Source: Chitinophagaceae bacterium (lineage in GTDB: Bacteria; Bacteroidota; Bacteroidia; Chitinophagales; Chitinophagaceae). From it: a stretch of 64,000 bases of DNA. The notes beneath the pieces are model-generated. The model saw nothing but the letters and a program-made list of their open reading frames with translations, was not told the DNA's origin and made no database searches. A program made the position numbers and the translations under genes. Shown one piece after another: positions 59,430-64,000 of this stretch. Where the stretch lies: contig JAHEZD010000016.1 of the NCBI GenBank assembly GCA_023251255.1, positions 1 through 64,000 of the forward strand, written 5' to 3'. Every line of letters begins with the position of its first letter. Position 1 is the stretch's first letter.

Positions 59430-59834
59430 ATGAGCCACCAACAGCATTACGAATTCCTTTCCAAATTGGGAAATGAAAAATTGCAGGAATTGGAAGACTA
59501 CTTAGTAAGAAACAAGATTGAGCGTACAGATTCAATTTTTGAGTTTTCCAAACGAATACATGGAGGTATTGAATTTCTAATTGGAACTACAAGAGTGTTT
59601 ATTTACTTTAAATGCAGCTCAGTTAGTAAAAAATGCAATTTTTACACTTATGAAATACAATTGAACCCTTCCAGCTACGGTTCAACAAAAATGAACCGTT
59701 TAGAGGAAATGGATATTCAGTTTGATTACGACCTTATTGAATTTCCAAATAGCCCAGAAATTAGGGTTGGTAATCATTTAGGTTGGCAATATGCCTATCT
59801 AAACGGTGTTTCAAGGGTTATAAAAGAGATATAA
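59430..59834 (+). CDS. Hypothetical AT-rich island protein
   Basis: 134 residues from the ATG at 59430 (MSHQQHYEFLSKLGNEKLQE). It has no known domain: an N-terminal helix, then a beta-rich region (IEFLIGTTRVFIYFKCSSV, KCNFYTYEIQLNPSSYGS). The base composition is well below the core genes. The next gene starts 5 bp after its stop codon and encodes a membrane protein, so the two probably work together. Function unknown. Confidence 0.65.
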   Translation: MSHQQHYEFLSKLGNEKLQELEDYLVRNKIERTDSIFEFSKRIHGGIEFLIGTTRVFIYFKCSSVSKKCNFYTYEIQLNPSSYGSTKMNRLEEMDIQFDYDLIEFPNSPEIRVGNHLGWQYAYLNGVSRVIKEI

Positions 59835-59839
59835 TAACT

Positions 59840-60403
59840 ATGGAAGAAAAAGAAATTTGGTATAATCCTGAAAACACTTCAAAACTATCCGAGGCGGATG
59901 CTAAATTCATTTTCGAGCAAGCTGAAAAGCAATTAAAAGAAACATCTGATGTAGCAGCTACTGTTGTTACACGAACAACAACTCTTTGCACAGTAGTGGC
60001 CGCAGTATTAATTGGATTAATAGGGTTTACAATTAGTAAAATAGATACCCTACCCTTAACCAATAAAATTTTGCTTACTTGCTATATCGGCATAGCGTAT
60101 TTATTGATTTTGGTAATACACCTTGCCAACAATTTAAAGGGTAAGGCTTATTACATAATTGGAGGCGAACCAAAGTCTCTGTTTATCGATACTTTTCTTG
60201 AAACAGAAGAATCGCAAAGAATGACAAGATTCTATTTCAATGAATTTGTCGAGTACCAAAAAAGAATATCAATAAATAAAGCCACCAACATAGAAAGGTG
60301 GCGGCTTTATCATAAATGCGTAAATGCTGTTGCATATTTACCAGCAGGGTTAATAGTAATCTATCTACTTCTCTCCCTCTTCACTGCTTGTTCTTGCTCC
60401 TAA
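59840..60403 (+). CDS. Hypothetical membrane protein with ~3 TM helices (AT-rich island)
   Basis: 187 residues from the ATG at 59840 (MEEKEIWYNPENTSKLSEAD). After a ~45-residue cytosolic start come two TM helices (LCTVVAAVLIGLIGFTI, LLTCYIGIAYLLILVIH), a ~75-residue soluble loop, then a third TM (LPAGLIVIYLLLSLFTA). Small cytosolic domains flanking a few TM helices are a layout seen in effector proteins of several bacterial defence systems, but no cyclase or nuclease partner is recognised, so that remains speculation. It overlaps the end of a small antisense gene. Confidence 0.7.
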   Translation: MEEKEIWYNPENTSKLSEADAKFIFEQAEKQLKETSDVAATVVTRTTTLCTVVAAVLIGLIGFTISKIDTLPLTNKILLTCYIGIAYLLILVIHLANNLKGKAYYIIGGEPKSLFIDTFLETEESQRMTRFYFNEFVEYQKRISINKATNIERWRLYHKCVNAVAYLPAGLIVIYLLLSLFTACSCS

Positions 60404-60592
60404 TATATCATTATCAAGTCCCTTGGTAATGATACTAGTGCTTGAGGTATCTATTACATCCCACTTTCTTATTATCTCCTCTCTATTAACAGTTTTGCCA
60501 AGTTCCTCCCATGAACTACGTTCATGTAACGGCTGTATTCTTGGCTGCTCCTGTGGTTGCTGCGGTTTCTTGTCTTCTTCTTCGTTAGGCAT
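60365..60592 (-). CDS. Small acidic, Gln/Pro-rich protein (AT-rich island)
   Basis: 75 residues, ATG at 60592. The start is low-complexity and acidic/polar (PNEEEDKKPQQPQEQPRIQP); the rest reads like a real protein (REEIIRKWDVIDTSSTSIITKG). No known domain. It converges with, and overlaps by 39 bp, the membrane-protein gene. Its coding status is plausible but not certain. Confidence 0.4.
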   Translation of the reverse strand: MPNEEEDKKPQQPQEQPRIQPLHERSSWEELGKTVNREEIIRKWDVIDTSSTSIITKGLDNDILGARTSSEEGEK

Positions 60593-61024
60593 AAAATAAA
60601 GTTTAGTTTGTTATAAAATCTAAGGTTGCTCGCTAGGCTCCCAACTCTTGGTTTTTTCCTTTCAGGAAAATGAAAAGGTTGCTCCGCCCTTCGGAAAAAG
60701 GAAAACAGAAAACCAGCCCCTGCCACCCGTGCTAGGATGGCAGGGAAAATTTAGCCATCCTGCACCACAGAATCTGCCACACATAGGCATAATATTGAGT
60801 TATATCAAAATGGATCTATCTTTTTAGGTTGCCATGAAAAATGGCAACAGCAAACCGAAGGTAATACCATTTCCAATATAACTGACTTTTGTGTTAAGTG
60901 TATTGGTTTAGACGAAATATTGAAATATTCACTTGAACCCTTTCTTAGTTTACTGATTAAATCCTATGAAGATTTGGCACAATCTTTTTATTGCCTTTTA
61001 AGACATTTCCTTGACCTTAAAACA
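60593..61024. other. Gene-free stretch
   Basis: 432 bases without a confident gene. A stem-loop near 60710-60750 (CCTGCCA...TGGCAGG) may be a terminator. The segment from 60920 is open in the frame of the next gene but does not resemble HTH sequence, so it is left out. Confidence 0.5.
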
Positions 61025-61264
61025 ATGACCATGGAAATCTTAAACGACAGGCAATACCTTAAAAGCCTTGGTGCGCATATCAGGAAGCTGCGCAGCACCA
61101 AGTTCAAGAGTATCAAGGAGATGGCGGGCATGTGTAATATGGAATGTGCCAGGATATCGAGAATTGAATCGGGTAATGCCAATATTACCATGCTGACTTT
61201 ACTGTCCTTGGCAGCCTGTTTGGAAATGCCGATTTCGAAACTGCTGGATTTTCCTTTTAGGTAA
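61025..61264 (+). CDS. XRE-family helix-turn-helix protein
   Basis: 79 residues from the ATG at 61025 (a second ATG lies two codons on). A single HTH domain occupies nearly all of the protein: LGAHIRKLRSTKFKSIKEMAG, CARISRIESGNANITMLTLLS, and a CLEMPISKLLD tail. It is a typical small Cro/C1-type regulator. The G+C content is like the core genome. It does not follow a hairpin of the type described at 3.6, 39.1 and 58.9 kb. Confidence 0.8.
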   Translation: MTMEILNDRQYLKSLGAHIRKLRSTKFKSIKEMAGMCNMECARISRIESGNANITMLTLLSLAACLEMPISKLLDFPFR

Positions 61265-61315
61265 TTGAAATTTTTTCTGGTGACCACCGCCTTCGACAAG
61301 CTCAGGCTGACATCC

Positions 61316-61459
61316 TTCTTCGTACGTAAACTTCTGCTTCGAAAAAGGATTGGGATCGTTTGAAATTCATTCGGTTACCTGCTCAGGCAGACATTATTCT
61401 TCGTAAACTTCTGCTTCGAAGAAGGATTGGTATGGTTTGAAATTCCTTCGGTTACTGCC
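61316..61459. repeat. Imperfect tandem duplication (~65-bp unit)
   Basis: Unit 1 (61316-61380) and unit 2 (61397-61459) share TTCTTCGTA, AAACTTCTGCTTCGAA, AAGGATTGG, GTTTGAAATTC and TTCGGTTAC in the same order, with a few changes and a 4-base difference. Confidence 0.7.
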
Positions 61460-61561
61460 TTCGATAGTAGTTCGACAAGCCATGCCTAACGGCAGCAGGT
61501 AAACTGCTAATGACAGTTATTGCAAAGCGCTGATACCATTTGTGAACAAATGCTTTTTATT

Positions 61562-61639
61562 TTACCACCAAGACTCAAAGGCACTAAGTTTTAAAAAAAA
61601 CGAAGTTTTTTTCCTTTGTGTCTTCGTGCCTTAGTGGTA
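61562..61639. repeat. 'accacaaagac' hairpin repeat, copy 2
   Basis: ACCACCAAGACTCAAAGGC and GCCTTAGTGGT form the arms around an A/T-rich centre with TTTCCTTTGTGTCTTCGTG. Companion of 57134-57212. Confidence 0.65.
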
Positions 61640-61771
61640 AACCCGATGGCTATCGGGTGTCATCCCTGCCCTTGCCGGCAGGCAGGTTCAATAGCTTGTT
61701 TGCGAAGCAAACATGGATTACTCACTATGACATCGTTCAGGCTGGCATTTCATTTGGGCTGCTTGTACAAT

Positions 61772-63364
61772 TTATTCCACAACCGTAAAGGCTGTATTGA
61801 AAATGGAGGATGCCTGGTAGATATCCTGCAGCCAGTGCTTTCCCGTGACTGCATAGTAAGTGGAGAAATTACCTACCCTTTCCTGCAGGTTATTGCCGGG
61901 GAACAGTTGGTGCTTGATCTGTTCAATCTGGGCCTGCTGTTCGGTGAACTTCCTTTTCTCTGCCCGCAGCATTTTCTTTTCCAATGCTCCCAGTTTCTTG
62001 AACGCTTGGGTTTTTAAGGCTTCCGTGTGGCGGGCAAGTGGGCCATCCACTTTTCCGGCAGTGGTAGCCAGTTGGGCATAGAACCTGACCAGTTCTTCCA
62101 TTTCCTTGGCCAGGGAAAGTTGGTTGGCCGATGCGTTGGTGACGAGGTTATTGGTCAGTTCAAGCGCAGTCTTAAATAAATCGGTATAGGATAAATTTAG
62201 TTTGTTAATCAATCGTTTAGACTTGCTATCGATTAATAGGAATGAGTTCCGCAGCATGAGGAGCGGGTAAGGTACCTGTGCGGCTTCAAAGACCTTTTTG
62301 AGTTCCAACCAGTAGGCCAGTTCCCCTCCTCCACCTATAAAGGCAATATTGGGCAGTATGGTCTCCTGGAAAAGGCCCCTGAGGATCACATTGGCACTGA
62401 ACCGTTCGGGAAAACTGGTCAATTCCTGCAATATCCCTTCCCTGCTCCATTCCAAGTTTAAAGCAGGTACTATATATCTAAGTCCTTTTAATTCAATGCG
62501 TTCCCTTTTATCATTGATTAAATAAAACAGGTTCAAATCCCTCCCCCCTGCCTGTACCTTGTAACTTCTCCCCAGTGCGGCAATGGTGGCTGCTACTGCT
62601 TGATGGGAGAACCTTTGCTCCACTTCCTGCTGGATAACGGGATTAAAACTTCTTTTCAATTCGGGATTATCGGGAATGACCACCAATAAACCGAATGTGG
62701 CAAACAGTTCGTTCACCAGTTCCAAAGTGGCCTGCTGGATGGTCTTGCCCTCGGTATAGGTTTTCCTGAAAAGGTTGACCAGTTCGGGGCCAAAGTCCTG
62801 CACGCCTATTTGTCCGTTAATGGTATCGATCAATTGCAGTAGGGCCCTGTCCACTTTCATCCTGCCCACGGCCCCTGTTTGGTCCGTTTGCCAAACCAGC
62901 TTCTCCCCGTTCAGGTGGATATGGCCCAGTTCATCCAGATCGGCATCCTCGCTGCCCATGTAGTAAACGGGAACAAAATGGTAGCCGGGCAGTTCTTCCT
63001 TGAGCCCATCTGCCATTTTAATGGTATGGATGATCTTATAGATAAAGTACAGGGGGCCCGTGAAAATATTGGGCTGGTGTGCAGTGGTAACCGTAAATGT
63101 ATCAGGACTGAGCAGCGACTGGATATTCTCCTGCTGCTTGCTGCTGAGTGGCAGCCCTGCGTACTGCTTTTCCAGTTCCCTTACCAGCAGGGGCCGATTG
63201 GTACTGAATGCCTGCCTGGCCCTGATGGATGCTTTGATGCCTTGCAAGGAGACCGGGTGCTGGTAAAAAGGTTGTAATTGTTGGCTTTGATGGAGGTAAT
63301 CAATCACTATATTGGAGAAGGAGCCTGTATGTTCGTAAGGAATATGGGTGCAGTGTATTTCCAT
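61772..63364 (-). CDS. bshC: Putative cysteine ligase BshC (bacillithiol biosynthesis)
   Basis: A 530-residue protein expected to add cysteine to GlcN-malate in the last step of bacillithiol synthesis. It carries the BshC features TVTTAHQPNIFTGPLYFIYKI, the HFVPVYYMGSEDADLDELGHI Rossmann-like segment, NVILRGLFQETILPNIAFIGGGGELAYWLELK and a helical coiled region (~390-490). The length is standard. bshA and bshB are not in the window, but a ypdA-like gene at 45.3 kb supports bacillithiol use. Monocistronic. Confidence 0.95.
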   Translation of the reverse strand: MEIHCTHIPYEHTGSFSNIVIDYLHQSQQLQPFYQHPVSLQGIKASIRARQAFSTNRPLLVRELEKQYAGLPLSSKQQENIQSLLSPDTFTVTTAHQPNIFTGPLYFIYKIIHTIKMADGLKEELPGYHFVPVYYMGSEDADLDELGHIHLNGEKLVWQTDQTGAVGRMKVDRALLQLIDTINGQIGVQDFGPELVNLFRKTYTEGKTIQQATLELVNELFATFGLLVVIPDNPELKRSFNPVIQQEVEQRFSHQAVAATIAALGRSYKVQAGGRDLNLFYLINDKRERIELKGLRYIVPALNLEWSREGILQELTSFPERFSANVILRGLFQETILPNIAFIGGGGELAYWLELKKVFEAAQVPYPLLMLRNSFLLIDSKSKRLINKLNLSYTDLFKTALELTNNLVTNASANQLSLAKEMEELVRFYAQLATTAGKVDGPLARHTEALKTQAFKKLGALEKKMLRAEKRKFTEQQAQIEQIKHQLFPGNNLQERVGNFSTYYAVTGKHWLQDIYQASSIFNTAFTVVE

Positions 63365-64000
63365 GCTGTAATTCAGGGTACGAAATAAGCGGATTTATTT
63401 GATTGGCTGAAACCGCTTGTCAACGATACTCCGTAAATCGAAATAAAAACCTCATCCTCGGCGGTCTCCCGAAAAAATCCAATCGTGTGACACATTTTTT
63501 TTAAGGAGTAATTATCAACTGTATTGGTGAGTACTTTTTCTTCCTTTCTTTTGGCTCTTAAGTAACTGATTGATGCATGACTAGTCAGCGGTTCCATTTT
63601 AGACAGCTTTTGAGTGAAAGGCATTGTCGTTCTAATGGGCATGTCCTTTTTTTTCTTGATAAAAAAAAGTACCAAAAAAAATCAAGGACAACCCGATGGC
63701 TCCGCCCGTTTGTCCGCCAGCGCTGCCCTAGGTGTAACAGGCTGTATTTTATTGCTGGGTAGCTGTGCTTTTGTTTAACTGCTTGGTTACTTGAAACTTT
63801 TGTTCAGCAGTGCATCCGTTTCTTTGTCCCGCATTCTGCGGCGGGACAATTCCGATTGCATCGGAACCCAAACGGATGAGGTGCTTATGGACATGCTGCA
63901 CGGGATTGAAGGATTGCCGCATTAATGGCCAATGACTGATTGCCGATTGTCCTCTCCTGAAGGAGAAGGAGGCCATGCTGTATTTCATTGATGTGGCCCA
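63365..64000. other. Gene-free stretch with dispersed element
   Basis: 636 bases without a supported gene. A frame at 63373-63675 (minus) has no known domain and partly overlaps the element. The second ~300-bp dispersed element copy starts at 63642 and nearly reaches the window end. Confidence 0.6.
63642..63950. repeat. ~300-bp dispersed element, copy 2
   Basis: Copy of 52205-52560: a hairpin start with poly-T/poly-A (TGTCC and GGACA arms), then ATGGCTCCGCCC, CCAGCGCTGCCCTA, GCATCCGTTTCTTTG, AATTCCGATTGCATC, AACGGATGAGGTGCTTATG and GCATTAATGGCCAATGACTG. Confidence 0.85.

Larger units (their letters stand above)
61265..61771. other. Gene-free repeat cluster
   Basis: 507 bases rich in repeats: fragments of the REP-like palindrome at about 61288-61313, 61455-61510 and 61665-61755, an imperfect tandem duplication (61316-61459) and an 'accacaaagac'-type hairpin (61562-61639). 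Confidence 0.7.

Noticed and set aside
60270-60312. Terminator-like stem (GCCACC / GGTGGC) at 60.3 kb
   Set aside because: Lies inside the coding region of the membrane-protein gene and lacks a T-run.
62520-62560. tRNA-like GGTTCAAATCCC word
   Set aside because: Lies inside bshC coding sequence with no surrounding tRNA structure.
63373-63675. 100-residue minus-strand frame beyond bshC
   Set aside because: No known domain and partly overlaps the dispersed element; not convincing as a gene.
63749-63988. 79-residue minus-strand frame at the window end
   Set aside because: Lies wholly within the dispersed element copy.

Overview
The window looks like chromosomal DNA of a free-living Bacteroidota, most likely near Chitinophagaceae; the family-level placement is inference. 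The supports are Bacteroidota-type promoters (TAnnTTTG), two bacillithiol genes (bshC and a ypdA-like reductase), futalosine-pathway mqnA, a 7TMR-DISM histidine kinase, a short AMP nucleosidase, a GlmU-like sugar nucleotidyltransferase, and frequent TTG starts followed by lysine codons. About 60 genes are supported. I found no rRNA, intact tRNA, CRISPR array, transposase, integrase or reverse transcriptase.

Layout. 0.4-2.2 kb: AraC regulator and epimerase. 2.2-3.7 kb: accessory patch with a tRNA-like fragment, dispersed repeats and an AT-rich orphan gene. 3.6-9.5 kb: hairpin-linked HTH gene, isoprenoid-synthase-like enzyme, GlmU-like protein, tpiA, lysC, trxA. 9.8-15 kb: a signalling cluster in which a lone receiver gene faces a four-gene operon (GNAT-like acyltransferase, 7TMR-DISM kinase, receiver-kinase hybrid, membrane protein). 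15-24 kb: secreted proteins, lpdA, SRPBCC proteins, two frame-disrupted genes, GNAT and a solitary C5 DNA methyltransferase. 24.7-30.9 kb: topA, VF530-family protein, DEAD-box helicase, SUFU-domain protein, map. 31-38 kb: DUF2199, DUF1801, an ArsR/AHSA1 pair, AraC, VOC, transglutaminase-like protein, GNAT, HsdR-N protein, four-helix-bundle protein, AMP nucleosidase. 38-46 kb: glutaminase-like protein, a second hairpin-linked HTH gene, two tandem orphan paralogues, prfC, an ATPase/PIN-like pair, TlpA-like thioredoxin and ypdA. 46-58.7 kb: membrane protein, aconitase, PspC, two AraC paralogues, purB, mqnA, transglutaminase-like protein, GT2 and NDH-2. 58.7-61.3 kb: AT-rich accessory island. 61.8-63.4 kb: bshC.

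The housekeeping genes cover glycolysis/TCA (tpiA, lpdA, acn), menaquinone and aerobic respiration (mqnA, ndh), purines (purB, amn), aspartate-family amino acids (lysC), translation (prfC, map), DNA topology (topA) and thiol redox (trxA, ypdA, bshC). Between them lie many non-coding repeats: REP-like palindromes around TTCGACAAGCTC, a ~300-bp element at two sites, 'accacaaagac' hairpins, and small structured repeats next to AT-rich orphan genes.

The most interesting candidate system is a set of three loci (3.6, 39.1 and 58.9 kb). Each has a poly-T hairpin in which a locus-specific 7-8-nt word recurs at about 14-bp spacing and in inverted copies. Each hairpin precedes a small HTH plus helical/coiled-coil protein gene: two are intact, and one is a decayed remnant. 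The word differs at each locus while the geometry is kept, as expected if regulator and site (or structured RNA) co-evolve.
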